Positions 16,535 through 25,939 of a DNA stretch of 64,000 nucleotides are shown here, piece after piece. Every line of letters begins with the position of its first letter. Positions within the stretch are counted from its first letter, which is position 1. The notes under the pieces were generated by a model. That model saw only the letters and a list, made by a program, of their open reading frames with translations, was not told where the DNA came from and searched no databases. The DNA comes from CAYQJV01 sp964417925 (GTDB lineage Bacteria > Hydrothermota > Tepidihabitantia > B3-TA06 > CAYQJV01). The position numbers and the translations under genes were made by a program. The DNA lies in assembly GCA_964417925.1 (NCBI GenBank), contig CAYQJV010000006.1, positions 1-64,000 on the forward strand, written 5' to 3'.

Positions 16535-18352
16535 ATGAGAAAACATGTATTTTATATATTGTTGTTTTCATCACTGTTTTCTGCTCCTTTTAGTAAACGT
16601 ACAGAATTTGGGGAAGGAAAAACCCTCGGAATGTCTTGGGGAGATGCCAATGGAGATGGATGGGTTGACCTTATGGCTGAATGGCAGGGGCCAAATTGGT
16701 TGTTCCTAAATAATAAAGATGGAACATTTATACATCTAAGAGATTTTGGAGGAACAGAATGCTCTTGGGCAGGTGCCTGGGGAGATTATGATGGTGATGG
16801 AGACTTAGATGTCGCCATAGCTAACAGAGGAGATGTGGAATCAAAACTTTACCGTAACAATGGAGATGGGACATTCACTTTGGTAAGAGATTTTGGAATA
16901 GGAGACAGCCCTGGAATTGCTTGGATAGATGTAGAAAATGACGGAGATCTCGATGTATTAAAAGCTACTTCTGGAATGGGAATAAAACTTTACAAAAACA
17001 TGGGAAATGGTGAATTCATGGAGATGGATGTGGGAGGTATAAGTGGGTGTAGAGGTGTATATCCTGCGGATTTCAATAACGATGGATATATGGATTTTCT
17101 TGCTCTCTTCTACGGTCCAGCAAGACTATACTTCAATAATGGAGATGGAACATTCCACAATAGTGCTTCAGATACCTTAGGCAATACGAGAAACATGATA
17201 TCTGCAACGGTAGCAGACTTTAACAACGATGGAAATATAGATGTAGCCATTGCTTGTGCTTCTGGGGGCCAAAACATGTTATATATAAATAACGGCAAAG
17301 GGGTATTTACAAGTTTTCCAAAATTCGGAAAAGGAAACAGCAGGGGTATTTCAGCGGGAGATTACAACAACGATGGCTTTGTAGATGTTGTGGTATTAAA
17401 CTGGGAGGAACCTGATATACTTTATGCAGGCGATGGAAATGGAGCATTTACACCAGACACTTTGGATAGTGATAGCAATAGAAGTACAGCCTGTGCCTGG
17501 GCTGATTTTGACAATGATGGAGACCTTGACCTTGCTGTGGGAACATGGGACATACCTAAGAATAACTTTCTGTACATAAACATAACGGATAACAAAAAGA
17601 TGGTTTCAGTATCTTTAAAAGGTAAGGCAAAAAAGGGATATACAAATTCTCATGGAATAGGAGCAGTTGTAACATTTTATGATGAAAATTGGAATCTTAT
17701 AAAAAGGGAGTGGATTCTCTCCTATGGTGGAGGATATTCTGCTTCCAAGGATCTAAAGGCTTATTGCGCTTTGGAAAACAATAAAAATTATAAAGTTGTG
17801 GTAGAATGGCCGGTAAGTGGTATCGTAGATACTTTAAATATTACCTCAGAAGATAAATGTGTAATAGTATATGAAAACAGAGAACCTTTACCTTTTACCT
17901 TAATTTCTCCGGTAGGTGGAAAAACCGTAGGGCATACTCCTATTTTCATATGGAAAAATTCGGAAGACCCTGATGGAGACCGAGTAGTATATAAACTGTT
18001 CATTGATAAATCAATCACCTTTGATTCTCCTTTAACCTTTGAAAATTTAGCTGATACTTCTTTCTCCATTTATACCCCTCTTGAAGAAGGAGTATATTAC
18101 TGGAAAGTCCAAGCAATTGATGAAGATGGAGGAACCACAGAAAACATAGGAGGACCTGGTTGGTTCGTAGTAAGCAGTACAGGAATAAATCAAAAAAATA
18201 ATTCTACTCCTGAACAAAAAGAAGAAATTAAGATATACGACATCTCAGGCAGAAAAATCAAAGTAAAAGATACAGAACTTCTTCATCCTGGAGTTTACTT
18301 TATAAAAGATAAAGAAAGTAACAAAGTAAGAAAACTCATAATTATAAGATAA
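16535..18352 (+). CDS. Secreted FG-GAP/VCBS repeat protein with C-terminal sorting domain
   Basis: The 605-residue protein starts MRKHVFYILLFSSLFSAPFS, a clear signal peptide; this ATG follows AAGGAGGT, whereas an upstream in-frame ATG at 16463 has none. Residues about 25-375 contain repeated calcium-binding FG-GAP units (DANGDGWVDL, DYDGDGDLDVA, DFNNDGYMDF, DFDNDGDLDLA), so a seven-bladed beta-propeller is likely. An ASPIC/UnbV-like region and an Ig-like domain (DPDGDRVVYKLFID) follow. The last ~45 residues (KIYDISGRKIKV, LHPGVYFI) form a Por/T9SS-type sorting domain. It is probably exposed on the cell surface. It heads a three-gene set with the PorV-like barrel and the beta-helix protein. 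Confidence 0.85.
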   Translation: MRKHVFYILLFSSLFSAPFSKRTEFGEGKTLGMSWGDANGDGWVDLMAEWQGPNWLFLNNKDGTFIHLRDFGGTECSWAGAWGDYDGDGDLDVAIANRGDVESKLYRNNGDGTFTLVRDFGIGDSPGIAWIDVENDGDLDVLKATSGMGIKLYKNMGNGEFMEMDVGGISGCRGVYPADFNNDGYMDFLALFYGPARLYFNNGDGTFHNSASDTLGNTRNMISATVADFNNDGNIDVAIACASGGQNMLYINNGKGVFTSFPKFGKGNSRGISAGDYNNDGFVDVVVLNWEEPDILYAGDGNGAFTPDTLDSDSNRSTACAWADFDNDGDLDLAVGTWDIPKNNFLYINITDNKKMVSVSLKGKAKKGYTNSHGIGAVVTFYDENWNLIKREWILSYGGGYSASKDLKAYCALENNKNYKVVVEWPVSGIVDTLNITSEDKCVIVYENREPLPFTLISPVGGKTVGHTPIFIWKNSEDPDGDRVVYKLFIDKSITFDSPLTFENLADTSFSIYTPLEEGVYYWKVQAIDEDGGTTENIGGPGWFVVSSTGINQKNNSTPEQKEEIKIYDISGRKIKVKDTELLHPGVYFIKDKESNKVRKLIIIR

Positions 18353-18357
18353 AAATA

Positions 18358-19251
18358 ATGCTTGCATTAATCTTTGCATTTTTTTCATCCCAAATAGGAA
18401 CCAAGGCAGTTTCTTTTTTAAAAACAGGGACAGGAGCAAGGGCTTGTGGAATGGGAGAAACCTATGCAGGTATAGGAGAGGGAATAATTACAGTATGCTG
18501 GAATCCTGGAGGCATAGGTAATATTAAAAAACCTGAAATAATGTTTCACCAACATCTGTGGCTTGCTGGAACTCTGGATGAATGTGTGGGAGTTGCCTAT
18601 CCATTGGGGAAGGGAGCCCTTGGTGGGGTTTTATTGATAAATCTTAATCCAGGTATTGAACAATGGAATGAAAATGACTTTTTCAAAGGGACCTTTACCA
18701 CTTATTCGGTTTCTTTGAATATCTCTTATGGATTAAGAAATAACAACCTTTCATATGGAGGAACCTTTAAATTTCTTTATGAGAATCTATCTCTGCATAC
18801 AGGTTTCACCGTTGCATTTGACATAGGGATTCTTTATTCACATAGTAAAAGTTGGAAAAGTGGAATAGTAGTTAAAAATATCGGTATTCCAATGTATGAT
18901 TTTCAAGGAATGCTTCCCTTTTCCATAAGATATGGAACTTCCTATAAGTTTGAGAAGTATCCTTTAGTCACTGCATTGGATTTTGAACTTCCGATTGATA
19001 ATAATCCACATTTCCATGCAGGAATAGAATACAACCATCATGAGATGTTCTTTTTAAGAGCAGGTTTTAAAACAGGACCCCAGGATCTTACAACTTTGGG
19101 AATAATTTCAGGAATTACCTTTGGCATTGGGGTAAGCAAAAATGGATGGAAGATAGACTTAGCCTGTGTACCTTACGGAGAACTGGGGATCACATGTAGA
19201 ATAGGCATAATTTATACCTTTGCTGAAAGCCACATTCTTGCCAAAAGATAA
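18358..19251 (+). CDS. PorV/UPF0164-like outer-membrane beta-barrel protein
   Basis: The 297-residue protein has a short signal peptide (MLALIFAFFSSQI) followed by AVSFLKTGTGARACGMGETY and VCWNPGGIG. These are the opening signature of the PorV/PorQ/UPF0164 family (typically GARA-A-MGGA and WNPAG). The rest is amphipathic beta-strand to the C-terminus. In Bacteroidetes PorV is an outer-membrane component of type 9 secretion that binds sorting-domain proteins. Here it lies between two genes for sorting-domain proteins, 5 bases after one and 3 before the next, which supports a joint export role. No strong ribosome site is seen, so translation is probably coupled. Confidence 0.75.
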   Translation: MLALIFAFFSSQIGTKAVSFLKTGTGARACGMGETYAGIGEGIITVCWNPGGIGNIKKPEIMFHQHLWLAGTLDECVGVAYPLGKGALGGVLLINLNPGIEQWNENDFFKGTFTTYSVSLNISYGLRNNNLSYGGTFKFLYENLSLHTGFTVAFDIGILYSHSKSWKSGIVVKNIGIPMYDFQGMLPFSIRYGTSYKFEKYPLVTALDFELPIDNNPHFHAGIEYNHHEMFFLRAGFKTGPQDLTTLGIISGITFGIGVSKNGWKIDLACVPYGELGITCRIGIIYTFAESHILAKR

Positions 19252-19254
19252 AAA

Positions 19255-22200
19255 ATGTTTGGTATGGTAATATTGTTATTTTCAGTTATTAAAGCACCTA
19301 TATCTTGGGAAATTAAAGAAACCCTTTCAGAAGAAATACACACAAGGAGCCCCATCAAAAACACAGTAGGAGTTATACTTGTTACCAATACCAAAGACAC
19401 AGGCCCAGGATCTTTGAGAGATGCAATAAAAATTGCCAATTCCTCTCCCGGCGTTGACACCATAGAATTTGCTATTCCAGAAACCGATCCAGGATACATA
19501 GAGTACGACTCCACACATCATGTATGGAGAATAAAACTTTTCTCTCCACTTGTGATTAAAGAAGCTGTGGTAATTAACGGTTTCTCACAAAAAGTAAATA
19601 TAAAGGATGCAAACCCTGGAGAAATTATCTGTAGTGAACGTGTAGGGACTCAAAAGATCTCCCTTACACCTTTTGAAAAGCCTGAAATAGAATTGTATGG
19701 AGGAGGAACAAATAAGTACTGTTTTATAATTGATGCTTCTCAAGTAACAATTAAAGGTTTTGCTATTTTTGGCTTCGGAATGCATGGAACTGCAATAGGG
19801 GTGAAAAACCATCTTTCTACAGATGTAATTATAAAAGACAACTTTATAGGATTAACTGCTACAGGAGAAGATCCATACAAATATGGTTTAGAGAGAAATA
19901 GAAATTATGGAATATTTGTGGTAGGAAGCGGAGGTGAAATTACTCATAATATAGTAGCCTATTGTGCAAACATAGGTATAAGTATTACTGGTGAGTGGAA
20001 TTGGGGGATCCCTGCTGTTGGAGAAAACTATGTTGTAAAAAACAACTATGTTTATTCAAATGGATACAATCCATTTGTTTCTTCAGGAGACGGAATAGAT
20101 ATCGTAAATGGGGCAGAAAAATGTCTTATCATTGGAAATGTAATTGTAAATAATACAGGTTATGGAATAGATTTAGACAGAAGTCAGGGACACATAGTAA
20201 TACAACAAAATACAGTAAAGAAAAATGGTACAGGAAGAATATTTACTGTGGGTATACGCTGTGAAGGAGATTCAAATATAATAATGAACAACGTGATTTG
20301 TGAAAACCTGGGAGCAGGCCTCACTTTATTACCAAGAGAAGATGGAAATGCAGATGAAAATGGATTTGGTCCGAGATTCCCCAATACAACTTATTACAAT
20401 ATACTCACTGCCAATTCTTTTGAAAATAACGAAGGTCTGGCAATTGATATCATTACCACTCTTAACGATATATGGAACAACAATGAAGGAGTTACTAAAA
20501 ACGATGATAATTACAGTAAAGATGCAGGAAATATGGGAATAGACTTTCCAGTAATAGTTGAGGCCACCTATGACGGAGTAAATCTATCCATCAAAGGATA
20601 CATCGGAGATTCTTTGCCCAACCCTTTATTTGGAAATTCAAAAGTTGAAATATACCGAGTAAGTGAGGACCCCAGTGGATATGGAGAGGGTATTGAGTAT
20701 CTGAAAAGCTTAAATGTAACATCTGAAGGATACTTTTCTGGAATCTTTCCTGCTCTTCTTAATCCAAATGACAAAATATCAGCAATAACAATTGATAAAG
20801 AGGGGAACACTTCTGAATTCGGTAAAAACAAAGAAGTAACATGGAGTATACATACCTATCAACCTGATATGCATATAGGGAAAGATGAACACTCCTATAT
20901 CGGCGACAATATATACAACACCACAGGAGAAAACCAAACAGTGGAAAAGGAAGGAAAAGGTGGTGAAACAGTAGTATTTTTTATAAAGATAGAAAACGAT
21001 GGAAACAGCGAGGATACAATTATAATAAAGGGAACACAAGGTAATAACCGATGGGAGGTAAAGTATTTTTATCCAAAGCATTCAAGCACTCAAATAACAG
21101 AGAAAGTAATAAATGAAGGATATCCAATAGGACCCTTATCTCCAGGTGAATATGATGAAATAAGACTTGAGATTACAATACCTGTTGATGTAAAGCAGGA
21201 TGAACTTTTTAATGTATATGTGCAAGGAAAGTCACAAAACAGTCATTTAAAACAGGATGTAGTAAAGGCAGTTGTTAAAAAAGAAAATAAAAATGAAGCC
21301 TACCAGCCTGACCTTGCAATAGCCTCTCTTTCATCGCTTAATGATATTGAAGGAGAAAATATCTACAATGTTACAGGAGAAAAACAGACCAAGTATTTCA
21401 CCGGAAATTTAAAGAAAAGTTTCTACATAGAAATAGAAAATGATGGTAAAAAAAATGACGTAATAAAAGTACAATCCTCGTACTGTGGTAGCGGAATAAA
21501 ATTTTATAATGCACTTTCTGGAGGAGATGAAATTACAGAGGAGGTGATAAGCAAGGGATGGAATGTGTCTCTTCAGCCTCTCGACTCCGTCTACATAAGG
21601 GTTGAAATAATTCCTGAAAGTCTCCATACCAGTAACAGTAAACTGGAATTCCTTATTAAAGGAACTTCCCAAAATGATACTACGAAGATAGACGCAGTAA
21701 AAATAGTTTACCACTGCTACCAATGGAAAGGATATCAACCCGACGTAATGGTATCATCTGATGGAAAAAGTTTCATAGGCAACGATATATATAATCTTTC
21801 AGCAGAGGGTCAAACGATTACAGAAATAATACAGCAATCCTCCTCCGAAACTTTATATGTAAAACTCCAGAATAATGCAGACTCTTTGGATAACATAATT
21901 TTAAAGATAGAAAAAGAAGGAAGTTCTGAACTTAAAATCTATACCAGTATAGGAGAAGACATCACTGAAACTGCAATGAGTAAAGAAGGATATCTCATTG
22001 AAAATCTCTATCCCAGCGAAGAAGAAAACCTAAAATGCATATTAAATCCAAAAGACTCCTTAGAAATCACTTATGTTAAAATTCATGCTGTATCCCCAAA
22101 AGATCCTACAAAAGAAGATTTAGGAAAACTGGTATTATACTCAAAAAACCTTATTAAATGTCAAAAGTGGGCATATCCTGCTCATGGCTCTTTTATATAC

Positions 22201-22584
22201 CCCACCGATACAGTAACCTATTATCTTGCCTGTACTAATTTCTTAAACGAATCTTTATACAATGTAATAATCTCTGATACTATAAAAGGAGATTTTCAAC
22301 ATGTACTGGCCATTTCAGACAATGGTATACTCTCAGGTAATGTAATCACCTGGAACATTGAAAAAATCTCTCCACATGAAAGCGATACTTTTTCCTTTAA
22401 AGGAGTTGCACCCTTACATCCGGATACATTGATAAACTTTTTCACTTTAAAATCATCTGATTTTGCCGAAATCTCTTTTTACTCGGACACAGTTATACAC
22501 TATTTAATTCCAAAACAATCGCTTTTAGATATCACTCCAGAACAAACAAAAGATACAACTCCTGGTAATCCAATTTTTTTTTGA
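19255..22584 (+). CDS. Large secreted beta-helix surface protein, frame 1 (interrupted)
   Basis: 1109 codons are read before a stop that lies directly after a T9 run. The start MFGMVILLFSVIKAPIS is probably a signal peptide. Residues about 45-80 match the start of CSLREA/right-handed beta-helix proteins (VTNTKDTGPGSLRDAIKIAN). A pectin-lyase-like helix runs to about residue 430, with many N-NxI-xxN turns. Three tandem ~140-residue repeats follow, each opening YQPD and then IYN-(2 residues)-GE/EG-QT, with an IENDG-type strand. A DUF11-like domain completes this frame (PTDTVTYYLACTN). The natural C-terminus lies in the +1 frame downstream (22583-23179), so the intact protein would be about 1308 residues. 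Confidence 0.8.
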   Translation: MFGMVILLFSVIKAPISWEIKETLSEEIHTRSPIKNTVGVILVTNTKDTGPGSLRDAIKIANSSPGVDTIEFAIPETDPGYIEYDSTHHVWRIKLFSPLVIKEAVVINGFSQKVNIKDANPGEIICSERVGTQKISLTPFEKPEIELYGGGTNKYCFIIDASQVTIKGFAIFGFGMHGTAIGVKNHLSTDVIIKDNFIGLTATGEDPYKYGLERNRNYGIFVVGSGGEITHNIVAYCANIGISITGEWNWGIPAVGENYVVKNNYVYSNGYNPFVSSGDGIDIVNGAEKCLIIGNVIVNNTGYGIDLDRSQGHIVIQQNTVKKNGTGRIFTVGIRCEGDSNIIMNNVICENLGAGLTLLPREDGNADENGFGPRFPNTTYYNILTANSFENNEGLAIDIITTLNDIWNNNEGVTKNDDNYSKDAGNMGIDFPVIVEATYDGVNLSIKGYIGDSLPNPLFGNSKVEIYRVSEDPSGYGEGIEYLKSLNVTSEGYFSGIFPALLNPNDKISAITIDKEGNTSEFGKNKEVTWSIHTYQPDMHIGKDEHSYIGDNIYNTTGENQTVEKEGKGGETVVFFIKIENDGNSEDTIIIKGTQGNNRWEVKYFYPKHSSTQITEKVINEGYPIGPLSPGEYDEIRLEITIPVDVKQDELFNVYVQGKSQNSHLKQDVVKAVVKKENKNEAYQPDLAIASLSSLNDIEGENIYNVTGEKQTKYFTGNLKKSFYIEIENDGKKNDVIKVQSSYCGSGIKFYNALSGGDEITEEVISKGWNVSLQPLDSVYIRVEIIPESLHTSNSKLEFLIKGTSQNDTTKIDAVKIVYHCYQWKGYQPDVMVSSDGKSFIGNDIYNLSAEGQTITEIIQQSSSETLYVKLQNNADSLDNIILKIEKEGSSELKIYTSIGEDITETAMSKEGYLIENLYPSEEENLKCILNPKDSLEITYVKIHAVSPKDPTKEDLGKLVLYSKNLIKCQKWAYPAHGSFIYPTDTVTYYLACTNFLNESLYNVIISDTIKGDFQHVLAISDNGILSGNVITWNIEKISPHESDTFSFKGVAPLHPDTLINFFTLKSSDFAEISFYSDTVIHYLIPKQSLLDITPEQTKDTTPGNPIFF
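22574..22582 (+). repeat. T9 homopolymer at the frameshift point
   Basis: Nine consecutive T bases end in TGA. Eight or eleven T's would join the upstream frame to the downstream one through Phe-Phe-Glu-Val-Tyr. It could be a contingency tract, a transcriptional slippage site or a sequencing error. Confidence 0.8.
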
Positions 22585-23179
22585 AGTTTATATTGTTAAT
22601 TTATCTTCAGATACTGAATGTGTAAAATTTAAAATTGAATATGAGGAAAAGCCCCACTGGAAAATAGAACTTTTAAATAACTATACAAAAGATAACAACA
22701 ATTATTACACCACATTACCAATTCCCCCTGGAGACAGGGATACAGTGAAATTGAAAATAACAACTCCGTCTAATTTTGGAATTTCTCTTGGAGGTATAGA
22801 CACAGTTGATTGGTGGTATAGAATAAAGTTGAAAGGATACTTAGAAAAATTTCCCCATGCAAAGGATAGTGTCTATCTCTGTGCAAGACTTTCTCTAAAA
22901 CCTGATATTCCTAACTATCCCAATCCAGTAAGCTTAAAAAGAGGTAAAACTACCTTTAAATTCCAAATCCCTGACCAGATGAAGGTAAAACTTAGAATAT
23001 ATACAAGAGCAGGGGAATTTGTAAAAGAGTTATTCAACTATACTGAAAAAAAAGGAATTCACGAAAGAATATGGAATTTAAAAAACAATGCAAGCAAGGT
23101 AGTTTCCCCAGGCACATATATCTATGTATTCTGGGCAGATAATTACCGAATAGTTAAAAAAATAGTAATAACAGAATAG
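22583..23179 (+). CDS. C-terminal part of the beta-helix protein in the +1 frame, with sorting domain
   Basis: This frame is open immediately after the T9 run, from EVYIVNLSSDTECVKFKIEY, and continues the beta-sandwich domain begun upstream. The last ~80 residues (VKLRIYTRAGEFVKEL, then SPGTYIYVFWADN and IVKKIVITE) form a FlgD-Ig/T9SS-type C-terminal sorting domain. No ribosome site precedes the first possible GTG start (22745), which lies inside the domain. It is therefore not an independent gene. It is the missing end of the preceding ORF. Confidence 0.8.
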   Translation, partial: EVYIVNLSSDTECVKFKIEYEEKPHWKIELLNNYTKDNNNYYTTLPIPPGDRDTVKLKITTPSNFGISLGGIDTVDWWYRIKLKGYLEKFPHAKDSVYLCARLSLKPDIPNYPNPVSLKRGKTTFKFQIPDQMKVKLRIYTRAGEFVKELFNYTEKKGIHERIWNLKNNASKVVSPGTYIYVFWADNYRIVKKIVITE

Positions 23180-23875
23180 TTAAATCTTCTTAATAAGAAA
23201 GAATATTTCTGCCGCTTTTTCCAGTATTTCAATCAAATCTAAAGCCTTTTCCAAATTCTCTTCAGCTGTAATAACTCCATGCTTTTCCCACACTATAACT
23301 CTGTGTTTTTTAAAAGCTTTTAAGGTCTTTTCTGCAAGAATTTTTGAACCTGGAGTTGCTTTCACCACTTCTATTCCCTCTGGAATTTTCACCTTTATTT
23401 CAGGATGTATTGAAAGTAACACATCTTTAAATTTTTTAATGTGAGAACAGGCTACAAGTCTTGTAGGATGGGTATGGAGGATAACTCTATAAGAAGGTTT
23501 TTCCTGCACAAAATAGGAATGCAGAATAAAATGGGTCATGTATTCACTGGTAATCGGAAGCTCATTTGTGGAAAAGTAAGATTTCCCTTTCTCACCTATC
23601 TTAATAATTGCCAAGTTTCCTAAAGGATCATCCACCATATCTCTCATCCTTGCCCCTGCTTTTGTAATGATGAAAACTTTATTTTCCAACGCACCAAATG
23701 TTTCGGTAAGGTGTTTTAAAAAGAGCTTTCTTCCCTTAAAAAATCCTCCAGGAAGATCTTTTTCCTCTATTCGAACCGAAATGTTTCCAGCATTTGCTTC
23801 TGCCCATCCTCTTTCGTATAGAATCTTTGCAACTTTCTGAATCTCTTTTAACTCTGGTATTCTATAAAGTTTCAT
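23180..23875 (-). CDS. Class II aldolase family protein
   Basis: The 231-residue protein belongs to the class II aldolase/adducin family (L-fuculose- and L-rhamnulose-1-phosphate aldolases, ribulose-5-phosphate epimerase). The conserved GNISVR segment and zinc ligands HTHP are present, as is a third His in WEKHGVIT. Length and the insertion after GNISVR most resemble rhamnulose-1-phosphate aldolase (RhaD), which splits rhamnulose-1-phosphate into DHAP and lactaldehyde. No rhamnose genes are nearby, so the substrate is uncertain. Its stop codon abuts the end of the convergent surface-protein gene. Confidence 0.8.
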   Translation of the reverse strand: MKLYRIPELKEIQKVAKILYERGWAEANAGNISVRIEEKDLPGGFFKGRKLFLKHLTETFGALENKVFIITKAGARMRDMVDDPLGNLAIIKIGEKGKSYFSTNELPITSEYMTHFILHSYFVQEKPSYRVILHTHPTRLVACSHIKKFKDVLLSIHPEIKVKIPEGIEVVKATPGSKILAEKTLKAFKKHRVIVWEKHGVITAEENLEKALDLIEILEKAAEIFFLIKKI

Positions 23876-23888
23876 ATTATTTTAATTT

Positions 23889-23916
23889 ATGATATACAAC
23901 CTATCTTTTAAGTCAA
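23889..23916 (-). promoter_or_regulatory. Promoter of the class II aldolase gene
   Basis: Read on the minus strand: TTGACT (23911-23916), 16-base spacer, TATCAT (23889-23894), 13 bases, then ATG at 23875. The leader would be about 6 bases. Confidence 0.6.
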
Positions 23917-23935
23917 ATTAAGTATCCTACTAAAC

Positions 23936-23964
23936 TTGACATCTTACAACATCAAATTTATAAT
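23936..23964 (+). promoter_or_regulatory. Promoter of the radical SAM gene
   Basis: TTGACA (23936-23941), 17-base spacer, TATAAT (23959-23964). A leader of about 15 bases carries AAGGA upstream of ATG 23986, so this mRNA is not leaderless. It diverges from the aldolase promoter. Confidence 0.75.
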
Positions 23965-23985
23965 CTTGGTCTAAGGAATAAACTA

Positions 23986-25188
23986 ATGAAATTGTCAGAG
24001 GATCCTAAATTTGTTTTTTATTTGAAAAAATACAATAGATACAGTATAAAAGCATTGCTCGGAAGTATTGAGAGATATGGAATAAAAAATAATAACATAT
24101 ATATAAAACAGAACCTCAATGAAGTTCTGGAATTTATATCCAAAACCCAAAATGTAACCCTCCTCCTCTCTTTTCCTACACCACAGGTTTTTGAGATAGA
24201 AAAAGAAATAAAAGAAATAAAAAAAACCAAAAAAGATTTAATTATCATTGTAGGAGGGCCCCATGCTTCAGGAATCCCATCTCACTGTTTCAAAATAGGA
24301 GTTGATAAAGTAGTTATAGGTGAAGGAGAAAAGGTAATTATTGAAATACTTAAAAATCCATACCACAGAAGTAAAATCATTGTAGGAGAAAAAATTACGC
24401 TTGATGAATATCCATCTTTTAGTAAAGAGTTTAAAATCTTTGGACCTATTGAACTAACAAGAGGATGCCCTTTTTCTTGCACCTATTGTCAAACCCCAAG
24501 AATATTTGGGCAAAAGCCAAGACATAGAAGTATTGATAAAATTGTTGAAGAGGTGGAAATAAGACTAAAACATGGTAGAAAAGACATAAGATTTATATCT
24601 CCAAATGCCCTTGGATACGGAGCAGAATTTAAAGAATGTAAGCTTGAAAAGATAGAAGAACTTTTAAAAACAATAAGAAAAATATTAAAAAATAAAGGAA
24701 GAATATTTTTCGGTACCTTCCCTTCTGAAATAAGACCAGAGTTTATTACCAAAGACACAGTAAAAATTTTAAAAGAGAATGTAAATAACAACAACATCAC
24801 AATAGGAGCACAATCTGGGAGTGAAAGAATACTTGAACTTATTAAAAGAGAACATGGGGTAGAAGATGTGGTTAAAGCAGTTGAAATTCTTACAAAAAAT
24901 GGATTTCTGGTAAATGTAGATTTTATGTTTGGACTTCCCGAAGAAACAGAAAAAGACAGAAGAGATACTATTAGATTAATGGAACTACTCGTAAAAAAGG
25001 GAGCAAGAATACATGCCCATACCTTTATTCCCCTTCCTGGAACCCCTCTGTTCAGTAAAACTTCTTCAGAAATCGACAGAAATTTCATACAACGAGTAGA
25101 ACACTTTATCTCTTCGGGCAATCTTTTTGGGCAGTGGAAAAAACAACTGGAGTTAAGAAAAAAAATATTAAAAAAATTAATTAGTTAA
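23986..25188 (+). CDS. B12-binding-type radical SAM protein
   Basis: The 400-residue protein has an N-terminal Rossmann-like region with IIVGGPHASGIP and VIGEGEKVI (about residues 85-115), typical of the B12-binding half of this radical SAM group. The iron-sulfur motif CPFSCTYC sits at about residues 159-166 in TRGCPFSCTYCQTPR. A TIM-barrel follows (TIGAQSGSERILELI, then NVDFMFGLPEET). The histidine loop that binds cobalamin (DxHxxG) is not evident. The overall form resembles an archaeal-type family often called 'B12-binding domain/radical SAM domain protein'. The substrate is unknown. Confidence 0.8.
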   Translation: MKLSEDPKFVFYLKKYNRYSIKALLGSIERYGIKNNNIYIKQNLNEVLEFISKTQNVTLLLSFPTPQVFEIEKEIKEIKKTKKDLIIIVGGPHASGIPSHCFKIGVDKVVIGEGEKVIIEILKNPYHRSKIIVGEKITLDEYPSFSKEFKIFGPIELTRGCPFSCTYCQTPRIFGQKPRHRSIDKIVEEVEIRLKHGRKDIRFISPNALGYGAEFKECKLEKIEELLKTIRKILKNKGRIFFGTFPSEIRPEFITKDTVKILKENVNNNNITIGAQSGSERILELIKREHGVEDVVKAVEILTKNGFLVNVDFMFGLPEETEKDRRDTIRLMELLVKKGARIHAHTFIPLPGTPLFSKTSSEIDRNFIQRVEHFISSGNLFGQWKKQLELRKKILKKLIS

Positions 25189-25189
25189 G

Positions 25190-25939
25190 TTAAATAAATA
25201 ACCCCCAATCTTTTATAAACCTTTTCCATTTCTCTATTTCATTTACTGCAGTTAAATTAATTGATAAAGGAGTAATGGAGATATATCCATTGTAAACTGC
25301 ATTGAAATCAGACCCCTCTATTGAAACATGAGATAATTCGCCCGAAAGAATATATTTTGCTTTTCCCTTTTTATCTATCGTCTTCTCCACTATATCCTTG
25401 TATATTCTTTTACCTAAGAATGTAACCCTAATACCTTTTATCTTTCCTTCAGGAATGTTTATATTTAATAAAGGCACCATATTTTTTATCTTTCCTTCAA
25501 GGATTGCCTTTACAAGTTTTTTTAAAAATCCATAGAATTTAACATCTATCTTCTCAATATTCAATGCAGACAACGCTATTGAAGGATATCCAAGTAACTT
25601 CCCCTCAATAGCAGCAGCAACGGTACCTGAATACATTACATCTTCTCCCATATTAGGAGCATAGTTTATACCTGAAAGTACAATATCTATATTCCTTCTC
25701 ATTATTTCGTGATGGGCAAACAATACACAATCTGTTGGAGTTCCATAAACTTTATACCAGTTTTTTTTAATTTCATCCACCCTTACAGGTTTTCTTATGG
25801 TAAGTGAATGACTTGCTCCTGACTGCTCTTCTGCAGGGGCAACCACAAATACATCTCCAAGCTCCTCAACCGCTTTATGCAGAAGCAAAATTCCTGGAGC
25901 ATCAATTCCATCATCATTTGTTACAAGAATTCTTTTCAT
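25190..25939 (-). CDS. surE: 5'/3'-nucleotidase SurE
   Basis: The 249-residue metal-dependent nucleotidase removes phosphate from nucleoside monophosphates and short polyphosphates. The signature NDDGIDAPGI is at the N-terminus, with SGASHSLTIRKPV, GTPTDCVLF and SGINYAPNMGEDVMYSGTV following. All known catalytic Asp, Ser and Asn ligands are in place. It is the last gene of the minus-strand run from the TPR lipoprotein, overlapping the glycosyltransferase gene by 4 bases. In other bacteria surE is linked to stationary-phase survival. Confidence 0.96.
   Translation of the reverse strand: MKRILVTNDDGIDAPGILLLHKAVEELGDVFVVAPAEEQSGASHSLTIRKPVRVDEIKKNWYKVYGTPTDCVLFAHHEIMRRNIDIVLSGINYAPNMGEDVMYSGTVAAAIEGKLLGYPSIALSALNIEKIDVKFYGFLKKLVKAILEGKIKNMVPLLNINIPEGKIKGIRVTFLGKRIYKDIVEKTIDKKGKAKYILSGELSHVSIEGSDFNAVYNGYISITPLSINLTAVNEIEKWKRFIKDWGLFI

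Noticed and set aside
22745..23179. An independent gene starting at GTG 22745
   Set aside because: The frame is open back to the T9 run, the protein continues the upstream domain, and no ribosome site precedes the GTG.
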